This document shows positions 51,966 through 61,373 of a DNA stretch of 64,000 nucleotides, piece by piece; within the stretch, counting starts at the first letter, position 1, and every line of letters begins with the position of its first letter. Origin of the DNA: Bacteroidota bacterium (GTDB lineage Bacteria > Bacteroidota > Bacteroidia > Bacteroidales > ML635J-15); the NCBI GenBank assembly GCA_029558535.1, contig JAKQEK010000253.1, positions 1 to 64,000 on the forward strand, written 5' to 3'. Made by a program: the position numbers and the translations under genes. The notes beneath the pieces are model-generated. The model did not search any database. It was not told where the DNA came from and was given only the letters and a program-made list of their open reading frames with translations.

Positions 51966-53891
51966 ATGAAAAAAGTTACTCAGACAATAATTGCAATTAT
52001 AATGAGCTCGTCAGTTATTTTTGCACAGTATTATGGTGGCAGTGGAACACTGGCAGATCCTTATCAAATTGCTACGGCTGATCAATTAAGCGAAATCAGA
52101 AACGATCTGGATAAATACTTCATACAGGTAACTAATATTTATTTAGACAACTACGATTATAATGGTGACGGAAAAGGTTGGATGCCTATTGGTGGAGCAG
52201 GTAGTACCGATTATTTTACAGGACATTATGATGGCCAAGATTTTATTATTAGTGGACTATTTATAAACAGACCAAATACGAATGATATTGGATTGTTTGG
52301 ATTAGTTGGTGCAAGTAATAAAACTACAGAAATAATTATAAAAAATGTATGTTTACATAATGTAAATGTAAATGGAGCTAAAGGTGTTGGAGGTTTAATT
52401 GGAGGTGTCGTATCAAATGATTTAACAGTTATTCAATTTTCTTATGTTAAGAACGGTACTGTGAGAGGTAATGGAGACGTTGGCGGATTGATAGGATATT
52501 CTAAAAGTTTCCTTGATAATGCCAGCACAGGTGACAGACCAACAATCTCTAAATCTTTTACTGATGTTGAGGTTTATTGGTCTGAAACTACATCAGGAAC
52601 AAACTTTGGCGGATTAGTTGGTAATGCAAGAAAAACCGTTATTGAAAACTCATATTCGAGAAGTTCAGTTACTATAGATAATACAATTGCTTCTCTAGGT
52701 TCAGTTGGAAATGTTGGTGGACTAGTAGGATTAACGACAAATAGAACCAGCGTTAGTAATTCATATTCTACAGGTGCAATTATTGCAATAGGAAGTCCTT
52801 CTATAACTAATGTTGGTGGACTAATTGGATTTACGGAAGGCAATAGTACAACAACTGATTCTTATTGGGATATAGAAACTTCTGGTTGTTCTACCAGCGA
52901 TGGGGGAACCGGCAAAACTACAGCAGAACTCACAAGTGAGTCAACTTTTAATAATTATGATTTTACAGATATATGGGGTATAGACCCAAATATTAACGAT
53001 GGTTATCCTTACTTAAGAGATGATTCCGGAGGCTTATTACCAATAGAATTAGAATATTTCGAAGCTCAACTATTTAATAATGCAGTAGAATTAACATGGA
53101 AAACCACAGCAGAAATCAATAATGATTACTTTACAATTGAAAGAAGCGATAATGGAATTGATTTTACAGTAGTTACAACAATTGAAGGTGCCGGAAATAG
53201 TTCTGCCAGTCATTTGTATTCATACACGGATGTAAACATTTTATCTGGAATATCCTACTATAGGTTACAACAAACAGATTTTGATGGTATATCCAAGTAT
53301 TTTAATATGGTTAGCATTACTAATGAAGAAGAAGTTGTAGGATCAATTATTGATGTATATCCAAATCCAAATAACGGAAATTTCTCAATTTCATTAAATT
53401 CCGATAAAACAACATCTTATAGTATTTTAGATTATAGTGGCAGAGTAGTAACTAATGGAGAATTAAATTCATTTGAAAATAATATTGATATCTCAGATAT
53501 GCCAAAAGGAGTTTATTTCTTGAAGGTAGGAACAGACGATGATTTTTCACATACAACAAGAATAATAACAAGAGGAGTAAGTGAATATATTATTCCTGAT
53601 GGCGAAGTATTTGTTGAAAAATCAGTGCTTTCAACAGGTAGCTGTGTTGTTCAGTTTGAAAACCTGACCGGGTATTTTGTTGACATTTGGGTGGACAAAA
53701 CTTACAAGGGCAGATTAAGTCCATGGGAAAACTCACAATTGATTCTTCCTAAAGAATATTCTGATGTTTTTTGTCGTACAATGGGTGGTACCCATCAGTG
53801 GGGATCAGCCAGTGAATTTAATGAAACATTTCAGTTAAAACTTGAAACAGAAGATGTTGAAGGCGAAGAGTCAAAAGGAAGCGACTTTTAA
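51966..53891 (+). CDS. GLUG-repeat T9SS cargo with an extra C-terminal domain
   Basis: A 641-residue protein: signal peptide (TIIAIIMSSSVIFAQ), then a GLUG-type beta-helix region (~22-350) with GSGTLADPYQIATADQL, GHYDGQ, ISGLFINRP and repeated VGGLIG/VGGLVG units. At ~358 begins LPIELEYFEAQLFNN, the FN3-like part that commonly precedes the sorting signal, and at ~463 the T9SS type A domain (DVYPNPNNGNFSIS ... KGVYFLKV). Unlike its paralogue 54300-55907 it continues for about 100 residues after the sorting domain (EYIIPDGEVFVEKS ... ENLTGYFVDIWVDKTYKG). The sorting domain is usually the last domain, so this extension is odd. The gene and its flanks are duplicated in tandem. Confidence 0.88.
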   Translation: MKKVTQTIIAIIMSSSVIFAQYYGGSGTLADPYQIATADQLSEIRNDLDKYFIQVTNIYLDNYDYNGDGKGWMPIGGAGSTDYFTGHYDGQDFIISGLFINRPNTNDIGLFGLVGASNKTTEIIIKNVCLHNVNVNGAKGVGGLIGGVVSNDLTVIQFSYVKNGTVRGNGDVGGLIGYSKSFLDNASTGDRPTISKSFTDVEVYWSETTSGTNFGGLVGNARKTVIENSYSRSSVTIDNTIASLGSVGNVGGLVGLTTNRTSVSNSYSTGAIIAIGSPSITNVGGLIGFTEGNSTTTDSYWDIETSGCSTSDGGTGKTTAELTSESTFNNYDFTDIWGIDPNINDGYPYLRDDSGGLLPIELEYFEAQLFNNAVELTWKTTAEINNDYFTIERSDNGIDFTVVTTIEGAGNSSASHLYSYTDVNILSGISYYRLQQTDFDGISKYFNMVSITNEEEVVGSIIDVYPNPNNGNFSISLNSDKTTSYSILDYSGRVVTNGELNSFENNIDISDMPKGVYFLKVGTDDDFSHTTRIITRGVSEYIIPDGEVFVEKSVLSTGSCVVQFENLTGYFVDIWVDKTYKGRLSPWENSQLILPKEYSDVFCRTMGGTHQWGSASEFNETFQLKLETEDVEGEESKGSDF

Positions 53892-54299
53892 GTAAACTAG
53901 TAGAGAAACTTTTGGAATTGTATTTGTCAAATTAGGGGAGTATGGGTAGGCTACAAATACTATTACAAAAGCGATATTAGATGTCTGCTAAATAATTACC
54001 ACTATTTTTAATTAAATGAATCTTCGTGTATACTTTTAGTTGAGTAAAAGTGGAGCTAAAGAAATCTAAAATTTTCGGCTAAAATAATACATATATACTA
54101 CTGAAAGTTGCATTTATTTTGAACCTTCGAAAAATAATAGTAAATAAGAAAATAACAAAATATATCATTTTTCTAGGTTTGAACGCACTTTGAAGATATA
54201 ATACAAGACCAAAAAGTAATTCATCAGCATTTAATGTGAGTTTGTAACTATTGTAAAAAAAAAATCGTAAAATAATATAGAAAGCAATTAAAATGAAAA
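53892..54299. other. Intergenic region shared by duplication with 55908-56229
   Basis: The 408 bases hold no supportable gene. The part ~53910-54000 (AAATTAGGGG, then CAAATACTATTACAAAAGCG) reappears with few changes at ~56034-56127, and ~54165-54290 resembles the upstream part of the first copy (~51830-51960; TTTTTCTAG and a TTGTAAAAAAAA tract). So the flanks were copied along with the gene. Confidence 0.65.
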
Positions 54300-55907
54300 A
54301 TGAAAAAAGCCACCCATACAATATTAGCAATTATAATGAGTACTTCATTTATATTTGCGCAGTATTATGGTGGCAGTGGAACAATAGAAGATCCTTATCA
54401 AATTGCTACAGCTGATCAATTAAGCGAAATAAGAAACGATCTGGATAAATACTTCATTCAGGTAACTAATATTTATTTAGATAACTACGATTATGATGGT
54501 GACGGAAAAGGTTGGATGCCAATTGGTGGAGCCGGTACTACAGATTATTTTAAAGGACATTATGATGGGCAAGGTTTTATTATTAGTGGACTATTTATAA
54601 ACAGACCAAATACCAATAATATTGGATTATTTGGATTAGTTGGTGCAAGTGATAAAACTACAGAAATTATTATAACAAATGTATGTTTACATAATGTAAA
54701 TATTACAGGTGCAATTGGTGTTGGAGGGTTAATTGGAGGTGTTGTATCAAATGATCTAACAGTTATTCAATTTTCTTATGTAAAATACGGGACGGTAAGG
54801 GGTAATGGTGACGTTGGAGGACTTGTAGGATATTCAAAGAGTTACGTTGATAATGCCAGCACAGGAGACAGACCTACAATCTCTAAATCTTTTACTAATA
54901 TTGAGGTATATTGGTCTAAAACTACTTCAGGAACAAACTTTGGTGGATTAGTTGGTAATTCAAGAAAAACCGTTATTGAAAACTCATATTCGAGAAGTCC
55001 TGTAACTGTTGATAATACAATAGCTTCTCTTGGTTCAACAGGAAATGTTGGTGGATTGGTAGGATTAACGTCAAATAGAACTAGTGTTAGTAAATCATAT
55101 TCAACAGGTGCAATTGTTGCCATAGGAATTCCCTCTATTACTAATGTAGGTGGACTGATTGGATTTACGGAAGGTAATAGTACAGCAACTGATTCATACT
55201 GGGATATTGAAACTTCAGGTTATTCTACCAGCGATGGCGGAACTGGAAAAACTACGGCGGAGCTTAAAGTTGAATCTACTTTTGTTGATTATGATTTTAC
55301 AGATATTTGGGGAATAGACCCAAATATTAATGATGGCTATCCATATTTAAGAGATGGAGATGGTGGGTTATTACCAATCAAATTAGAATATTTTGAAGCT
55401 GAATTGTATAATAATGCAGTGGAATTAACATGGAAAACCAAAGCAGAAATCAATAATGATTATTTTACAATTGAGAGAAGTGACAATGGAATTGATTTCA
55501 CATTAGTTACAACAATTGAAGGTGCCGGAAATAGTTCTGAAAGTCATTTATACTCTTACACAGATATAAACATATTATCTGGAATTTCCTACTATAGACT
55601 AAAGCAAACAGATTTTAATGGTAAATTCGAGTATTTTGATATTGTAAGCATTACAAGTGAAGACGCAGAAGAATCAAATATTGATGTATTCCCAAATCCA
55701 AATAACGGAAATTTTTCAATTTCAATAAATACATCTAAAACCACATGTTACAGCATAATAGATTCAACCGGAAGAATTGTATCGAATGGGACATTAAATT
55801 CATTTGTAAATAATATCGACATTTCAAATATGCCCAAAGGTATATATTTCTTAATGACAGGAAATTCAAATGATTTCTCAAACATAACCAGAATAGTTGT
55901 CAACTAA
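54300..55907 (+). CDS. GLUG-repeat T9SS cargo (tandem paralogue)
   Basis: A 535-residue protein almost identical in layout to 51966-53891: signal peptide (TILAIIMSTSFIFAQ), GLUG beta-helix (~22-350), LPIKLEYFEAELYNN (~359), and a C-terminal sorting domain (DVFPNPNNGNFSIS ... KGIYFLM) that ends the protein. The extra ~100-residue domain of copy 1 is absent. Start at ATG 54300; an ATG seven bases earlier is in another frame. Substitutions are scattered along the whole length, so the duplication is not brand new. Confidence 0.88.
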   Translation: MKKATHTILAIIMSTSFIFAQYYGGSGTIEDPYQIATADQLSEIRNDLDKYFIQVTNIYLDNYDYDGDGKGWMPIGGAGTTDYFKGHYDGQGFIISGLFINRPNTNNIGLFGLVGASDKTTEIIITNVCLHNVNITGAIGVGGLIGGVVSNDLTVIQFSYVKYGTVRGNGDVGGLVGYSKSYVDNASTGDRPTISKSFTNIEVYWSKTTSGTNFGGLVGNSRKTVIENSYSRSPVTVDNTIASLGSTGNVGGLVGLTSNRTSVSKSYSTGAIVAIGIPSITNVGGLIGFTEGNSTATDSYWDIETSGYSTSDGGTGKTTAELKVESTFVDYDFTDIWGIDPNINDGYPYLRDGDGGLLPIKLEYFEAELYNNAVELTWKTKAEINNDYFTIERSDNGIDFTLVTTIEGAGNSSESHLYSYTDINILSGISYYRLKQTDFNGKFEYFDIVSITSEDAEESNIDVFPNPNNGNFSISINTSKTTCYSIIDSTGRIVSNGTLNSFVNNIDISNMPKGIYFLMTGNSNDFSNITRIVVN

Positions 55908-56229
55908 TTACTGATTACATAAATTGTTTTATTTAGGAGCTCTTTCATAGGCTTCTGTTGTTTTTAGGTAATTATTTAGGTGGTCAATTTCTGAGCCCGG
56001 AGGGCTCAAATGTTCTCAAGCTAGAATAATAGCTTTTGGAATATGTATTTGTTAAATTAGGGGCGTTTCGAGAGGGCACAAATACTATAACAAAAGCGAA
56101 TAATAGATACAACCTAAATAATTACATTTTTAGATTCAACACATAATTAAAATATTCTATTTGCTATCGCTTGTAATTGAAAAATATGTATTTTTGTTAG
56201 TATAAACTAAACAAATACTTTTTCCTGTT
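55908..56229. other. Intergenic region with GC-rich hairpin
   Basis: The 322 bases contain no supportable gene. TGAGCCC (55992-55998) and GGGCTCA (56002-56008) make a 7-bp stem with a 3-base loop, without a T run. The stretch ~56034-56127 repeats the 3' flank of the first GLUG gene. A -7 match for the next gene is at 56189-56196. Confidence 0.55.
56189..56196 (+). promoter_or_regulatory. Candidate -7 element for the 56230 gene
   Basis: TATTTTTG fits TAnnTTTG and lies 34 bases before the ATG at 56230. No -33 TTG at standard spacing. Confidence 0.4.
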
Positions 56230-57282
56230 ATGAAAAATTTATATTTAATACTATTGAGTTTATTTTTAGGAATTAATGCATTTTCCCAAATTACAATACA
56301 ACAAACAGATTTAATGCAACCCGGAGATACTTTTCTTATTCATGTTGATATTAACCCTAGTCTAATAATTGATCTCACTCCTGGTGAAGATTTAACTTGG
56401 GATTTCACAGGTTTAACCAACGATCAAACAAATTTTGCGACTTATTCACCAAACGATGACTTAGAATTTATTGATGAATTTCCACTTTCACAATTCCATA
56501 CTTATGGCCCAGGTTTTATTTATGCAGGTCCGGGTGGGGGAGCACCACTTGATAACTGGGGGTACATGATGTTTTTCACTAATCCTGATGGACTTTTTGT
56601 AGAAGGTTTTTATTCCGATTACGGAATGGGATATAAAAGTACTATGAATACACCTGCTGAATTGTTAATGTTTACCCCGGCTAATTATCTCGATGAGGAG
56701 TTAAATGATTCGTACTGGGAAGTGGTTGTAAATGAAAACCTAATGGATTACGACACTCTCTATCGCAGAGATGTTGATAAAGAACTGGTAGCTGATGCCT
56801 GGGGAACATTGACTACTGATTATGGAACCTACCCTGTATTAAGAATACATGAAACAGGTTTAAGTGTTGATTCTATTTTTGCATATATGGGTATGACAAC
56901 ATTTTTATCATGGGAAGTTTCACGCGATACTATCAATAATTATTATTTCTGGGCTAAGGACTTGCGTAATCCTTTAATGACCTTACATTGCGATTATAAT
57001 AATAATATTGAGAGAATAGATTATCTTATGGGAGCAATATACTCAGGAAATGAGATATCGTCAAATAAAATGACAAATTATGTTTATCCAAATCCTGCAA
57101 AAGATTTTGTGAATGTATTCGGTATTATTGGAGATTACAGAATTATTGATATTTCAGGACGATTAATTGAGGAAGGGAAAGCTGACCATGATTTTCTTAA
57201 AATTGATATTTCAAAATACCAGGGAGGATTGTATTTTATTTATGATAATTTTGGCAATATATTTAAAGTTGTTAAAAACTAA
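56230..57282 (+). CDS. Secreted protein with T9SS sorting domain
   Basis: A 350-residue protein with a signal peptide (LYLILLSLFLGINAFSQ) and a C-terminal type A sorting domain from ~residue 283 (YVYPNPAKDFVNVFG ... YQGGLYFIYD). The middle is a beta-rich domain with DLTPGEDLTWDFTGL, an LTWDFS-like phrase common in Bacteroidota secreted proteins, and no catalytic motif that I recognise. It precedes the DUF4384-like gene by 39 bases and may share its transcript. Exported through T9SS with good confidence; function unknown. Confidence 0.85.
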   Translation: MKNLYLILLSLFLGINAFSQITIQQTDLMQPGDTFLIHVDINPSLIIDLTPGEDLTWDFTGLTNDQTNFATYSPNDDLEFIDEFPLSQFHTYGPGFIYAGPGGGAPLDNWGYMMFFTNPDGLFVEGFYSDYGMGYKSTMNTPAELLMFTPANYLDEELNDSYWEVVVNENLMDYDTLYRRDVDKELVADAWGTLTTDYGTYPVLRIHETGLSVDSIFAYMGMTTFLSWEVSRDTINNYYFWAKDLRNPLMTLHCDYNNNIERIDYLMGAIYSGNEISSNKMTNYVYPNPAKDFVNVFGIIGDYRIIDISGRLIEEGKADHDFLKIDISKYQGGLYFIYDNFGNIFKVVKN

Positions 57283-57321
57283 GTTTGCACAGATTTTGAT
57301 AACCGTTTTTAAAATTTAATT

Positions 57322-58110
57322 ATGAATAAATTATCTGTTATAATAGTTTTCTTAATTGTCAATGCCTTAGCGGTATTTTCACAACAAAATGAAGAAATTT
57401 TTATTAGTTCAGTACAGGGAGTCGGGTATGATGAAAGTGTTAGTATTGCAAAAGAAAAGGCTATAAATGATGCTAAAATTAAAGCTCTTGCAAAAGCCGG
57501 AATAGAGGAAAATATTAATGCATTTACAGATTTGTATAAATCTGAAATTTCTGACAATTATTCGGAGTTGTTTACATCTCAGGTTTTTACAAATATAAGA
57601 GGTAGTGTAAAAAATATTGAGATATTGAATGAAGAAAAGAGTTTTTCAGGTAATCAGATTAAATATTCTGTCGAAATAAAATGTACAGTTATAAAATACA
57701 ATTCTTTGGCGGATGTGTTTTACAAGGCTGAAATAAAAGGGATAAAGCCATTTTATTATGAAGAAGATTATTTAAGTTGGACACTCTCTGTTTCAAAGAA
57801 TTCATGGCTCTATGTTTTTTGTATTCCTCAAAATCAGGATGATGCTTATTTTATTTTTCCCAATGATTATGAACAACAATTTTTAATTAAAGCAGACAGC
57901 ATCTATAATTTTCCAATCGAGGTTACATTACCGCAATTTCTCGATGGTGATAAGCAGCAAACCGATAGATTGATATTTGTTTTAACTAAAGAAAAATATC
58001 CTTATAAAGGCAAAATTACCTACAAAAATATTATTGATTGGATTTTTGAAATTTCTCCCGATCAAAGAATTGTAGAATCCTTTTCAGTTAGCATTTTGCC
58101 AAAAGAATAA
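57322..58110 (+). CDS. Exported DUF4384-like protein
   Basis: A 262-residue protein with a signal peptide (LSVIIVFLIVNALAVFSQ), an N-terminal alpha-beta domain (~25-120; SVQGVGYDESVSIAKEKAINDA resembles the LPP20-type AxxxArxxAl helix) and a C-terminal module (~150-245) with NSWLYVFCIPQNQDDAYFIFPND, the phrase typical of DUF4384. In other genomes DUF4384 occurs beside or fused to caspase-like (C14) domains; here the caspase gene is the convergent neighbour (58349-61219). The two may work together (inference). Confidence 0.7.
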   Translation: MNKLSVIIVFLIVNALAVFSQQNEEIFISSVQGVGYDESVSIAKEKAINDAKIKALAKAGIEENINAFTDLYKSEISDNYSELFTSQVFTNIRGSVKNIEILNEEKSFSGNQIKYSVEIKCTVIKYNSLADVFYKAEIKGIKPFYYEEDYLSWTLSVSKNSWLYVFCIPQNQDDAYFIFPNDYEQQFLIKADSIYNFPIEVTLPQFLDGDKQQTDRLIFVLTKEKYPYKGKITYKNIIDWIFEISPDQRIVESFSVSILPKE

Positions 58111-58142
58111 ATTATTTTATGCCTGAACAAATCAGGTTTTAA

Positions 58143-58294
58143 ATTTCTCCCTCTTACTTCGTCAGAGTTCGAAATGACTTTTATGTTTAGGCGTAATAGT
58201 CGGCGACAAAAACAATGACATAATAACCGGATATTTTCAAGTCGCCGACCACATCCCCTCACGCGACAGCGTCATTTCGAACGGAGTGAGAAAT
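58143..58294. repeat. Nested inverted repeat between convergent genes
   Basis: ATTTCTC (58143-58149) and TTCGAAATGAC (58168-58178) pair with GTCATTTCGAA (58271-58281) and GAGAAAT (58288-58294). Inside, GTCGGCGAC (58199-58207) pairs with GTCGCCGAC (58241-58249). The outer arms resemble the widespread intergenic GTCATTTCGAnCGnAGTGAGAAAT element of Bacteroidota. It may serve as a two-way terminator or be a mobile short repeat. Confidence 0.7.
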
Positions 58295-58348
58295 CTATTG
58301 TAGGTATTTCACTATAAAAAATACATTGATGTTTTACCAATGAATAGT

Positions 58349-61219
58349 TTATTTAAGGACTTTCATGTTCATCCATTGATCTTTAATATCATTTGAATAA
58401 ATCACAACGGGTTCCTGTTCTTTATTTTTCTCTATAGCAGTACGTTTTACATTTGTTTTAAGGTAATCAATTAAATCACCGTAGCTTAAATCACCCTTTG
58501 TTTTTCTCAATTGTGACAATAGATAATAAGTAAACAAGCCATGTGATTTCTCCTCATAAGGATTAGCAATCTGAGACCCTGAAGCGGCTGATAAAACTAT
58601 CATATTTCCGGTAACCATATTATCTTTAGGCACTATCCTTGTACCACGGCCACTGGCTAACATTCCATCCCGTGATGCCCCCGAAAAGCAAGCATCTAAA
58701 ATTATCACGGTCGAAAGAGTCGGATATTCAGCTAATTCATTATATAATAAACTGAGTTTAATACCTGTTCTGGAATTTGAACTACTTCCATCAACCGGCA
58801 GAATATAAGCTTCGTTTGTTTCTGCTTCTGGCATTCCGTGTCCTGCATAGTAAAATACTAGTTTAGCTTCACCTTCGAAAGCTTTTGCAGTTTTCTTCAG
58901 CCATTCTATTTCTCCTAGTATTTCTCCTAATGTTGCATTAAGTAATAAATGAATATGGTTTTCAGGCATGCCCAAAGTTTTGACTAGATATTCCTTAAAA
59001 ACTAAAGCATCATTTTCAGCATAAATCACTTGTTGTTCATTTTTATATTTCTCATTTCCGATAACTACAGCAAAAGTATTTTCTGCTTTAGTATTAACTA
59101 TCGGAATGTCAGTATCAACCAAATCGTTAGATAATACGGGTTTCTGAAAGCTTTGCACATTTGTATTATAATTGAATTCTAAAGGCTTGAAATTATATTT
59201 CATGCTCGAATATGTATAATTCGGAGAATTTGTTGCATCATATTTATATGCGGTCTCCGTTTCGTAATTTGTAAATTCAATTCCTAGAAGATAGAAATTT
59301 TTACCATCAAATTCAAGAACAGGGTTATTTCCAAAACAAGTATGTTTATTATCCTTGAATTGTTTTGCTTCGTTAACGGGAATATGTAAAACTATTGGAT
59401 TAAGGTTTTTAAATGTGACTAAATAAGATTCATTTTCTGCGTCATAAGTACTTAATGTAAAGTCGTACCAGTCAGAGAAATCAACATATTGCGAAATAAG
59501 TTCGGATTTTATTTCATCATAAAGCAGTTTTGCTTTTTCTTGTCTTGTCTCCTTTGTCACTCTTATCTGGTAATCAGATAGTTTTTCATATTCCCCCTTT
59601 TTCTGCCATTCATTAATCCGATTCTCAACATATAATTTTGCAATAGTTTGTGCATCTGATATCATAATTGCACCGTATTTTCCATCCTTTGTAACAACAG
59701 CAATACTATCCCAAAGGTTGTTTATATTTTCATATTTGTACTGAAATAATAATCTTACGTAATTGTTCTCATGCATGACTATATTATTTCCTAAATCATC
59801 ATACTTAAATATAAACCCTCGATAATAGTCATTTATATACGACTCGTCTTCATAAATTAATTCTCCGTTAAAGGCTGTTAAAGTATAATATGGTTTTTGC
59901 TCATTCCAATAATCAGTTGTCATTTTTTTACTTAAAATATATGAATTATTTTCATTAATCATTACGTATTCTTTATCAGGTTCTATGACAAAAATTCCAT
60001 AATTATTTATGACTCCGGAATAATCGCCGGATTTAACTGTAAATAACTTGCTTTTACTGTAATAAAAAGGCTCTTCATCATCAATAGCTTCATAAATTAT
60101 TTCGCCAAGGCTATCTATAATTCCATACTTGCCGTTTTCGATAAAATAGGCATACCCCTCCCACATATATCCAATTTCATCAAATTCATAGTCTCTCAAA
60201 ACATTACCGGTATTATCCATTAGTCCATAATTCCCATCATTATCATATTCAAATAAATCGTGAGAATAATGCCAGGCATAAGGATAAGTAAACTCGCAGA
60301 GCCATTCTCCCTTAAGATTAATTATCCCTGAAATATCATCTTTCTTAGCAATTAATTTTGAATTTGTATAATTCCATATGTAATCGTACTCGGGCTGGAG
60401 TATCCAGTTACCCAAAGTATCCATTATTCCGGTTTTATAATCATTTGAAGTAACTAAAATAAAATTTGCCCCTTCGTAAATCATCTGATAATAATCGTTG
60501 TTTATTTGCCATGTCCCGTCTTTTTTTAATAAACCCCATTTATCATTCTGGTCAGCTACTGCAAGTCCATTGTAGAATTCGTATATAAAATTGTATTCCG
60601 GTTTAATTAACCAACTATCATTATTACCTAGAACTCCGAATTTATTATCTTTTTTTGCAAAAATATCACCGAATACTTCATAAATTTCTTCATATATAAC
60701 ATATGTAGCAGTGTTTCCTAAACTGTCAACCAATCCGCATTTAGATTGTTTGTATACAACATCATAACCAGTATATCCCCATAATAATCCAAAACTGATA
60801 CTATCATATTGATTTTCATTTAATCTTTCTCCATCTTTTCCAATATAAAACCATTTATTATTTAACTTCGCATTATATATTCCGTATTTGGTAATGTAAA
60901 GTTCCTCATATTCAGGTTTAACGATGAAATTTCCTGATTTATCTATAGAGCCTTTTTTGTTATTCAATATTACTGTTGCAGGAAATCCATCAAACTCATA
61001 AATTTCTAATTTATCATAAATCGGAGGGCAAACAAATTCCCCGCTGATGTCAATAAATCCCCATTTCCCATCCATTTTGGCAGTAGCATATCCTTTAACA
61101 AAATGAGATAATTCATCAAACTTTGGTTCTATAATTTCTGCACAAAAATACTGCGAAAATATGTTTGTACTCAAAAAGAAAAAACTGATAAATAAAACAA
61201 ATCCTGTTGCTTTTTTCAT
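58349..61219 (-). CDS. WG-repeat protein with C-terminal caspase-like (C14) protease domain
   Basis: A 956-residue exported protein. After a signal peptide (FVLFISFFFLSTNIFSQ) come about twelve WG-type repeats (~25-460; KWGFIDISGE, KWGLLKKDG, KYGIIDSLGE and similar). A middle region (~500-690) is partly helical and charged. The C-terminal ~235 residues form a caspase-like domain: TFAVVIGNEKY, FYYAGHGMPEA with catalytic H794, and ILDACFSGAS with catalytic C844, spaced by 50 residues as in C14 proteases. Both catalytic residues are intact. With a signal peptide it should act in the periplasm or outside. Its target is unknown; WG repeats often mediate binding. It converges with the DUF4384-like gene. 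Confidence 0.88.
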   Translation of the reverse strand: MKKATGFVLFISFFFLSTNIFSQYFCAEIIEPKFDELSHFVKGYATAKMDGKWGFIDISGEFVCPPIYDKLEIYEFDGFPATVILNNKKGSIDKSGNFIVKPEYEELYITKYGIYNAKLNNKWFYIGKDGERLNENQYDSISFGLLWGYTGYDVVYKQSKCGLVDSLGNTATYVIYEEIYEVFGDIFAKKDNKFGVLGNNDSWLIKPEYNFIYEFYNGLAVADQNDKWGLLKKDGTWQINNDYYQMIYEGANFILVTSNDYKTGIMDTLGNWILQPEYDYIWNYTNSKLIAKKDDISGIINLKGEWLCEFTYPYAWHYSHDLFEYDNDGNYGLMDNTGNVLRDYEFDEIGYMWEGYAYFIENGKYGIIDSLGEIIYEAIDDEEPFYYSKSKLFTVKSGDYSGVINNYGIFVIEPDKEYVMINENNSYILSKKMTTDYWNEQKPYYTLTAFNGELIYEDESYINDYYRGFIFKYDDLGNNIVMHENNYVRLLFQYKYENINNLWDSIAVVTKDGKYGAIMISDAQTIAKLYVENRINEWQKKGEYEKLSDYQIRVTKETRQEKAKLLYDEIKSELISQYVDFSDWYDFTLSTYDAENESYLVTFKNLNPIVLHIPVNEAKQFKDNKHTCFGNNPVLEFDGKNFYLLGIEFTNYETETAYKYDATNSPNYTYSSMKYNFKPLEFNYNTNVQSFQKPVLSNDLVDTDIPIVNTKAENTFAVVIGNEKYKNEQQVIYAENDALVFKEYLVKTLGMPENHIHLLLNATLGEILGEIEWLKKTAKAFEGEAKLVFYYAGHGMPEAETNEAYILPVDGSSSNSRTGIKLSLLYNELAEYPTLSTVIILDACFSGASRDGMLASGRGTRIVPKDNMVTGNMIVLSAASGSQIANPYEEKSHGLFTYYLLSQLRKTKGDLSYGDLIDYLKTNVKRTAIEKNKEQEPVVIYSNDIKDQWMNMKVLK

Positions 61220-61336
61220 GGTTATAATTGTTGTTTTTATTGGTAAAATTACATTAATTTTATTTACAAATTGTGCTTGTTAAAAACAATTTATTAATAA
61301 ATGCTGTTTAGTCAAAAATGGTGTGTAAATACTTAA

Positions 61337-61352
61337 TAATTTTGTAAATTTG
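61337..61352 (+). promoter_or_regulatory. Two adjacent -7 elements for sufB
   Basis: TAATTTTG (61337-61344) and TAAATTTG (61345-61352) both match TAnnTTTG and are directly abutting, 22-37 bases before the ATG at 61374. No -33 TTG at standard spacing. Confidence 0.45.
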
Positions 61353-61373
61353 CATGCTTAAAAATGAAATTTA

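Noticed and set aside
54079..54330. Minus-strand 83-residue hydrophobic frame
   Set aside because: It overlaps the signal-peptide part of the GLUG gene and the duplicated flank; the corresponding flank of copy 1 has no such frame, so it is not conserved between copies.
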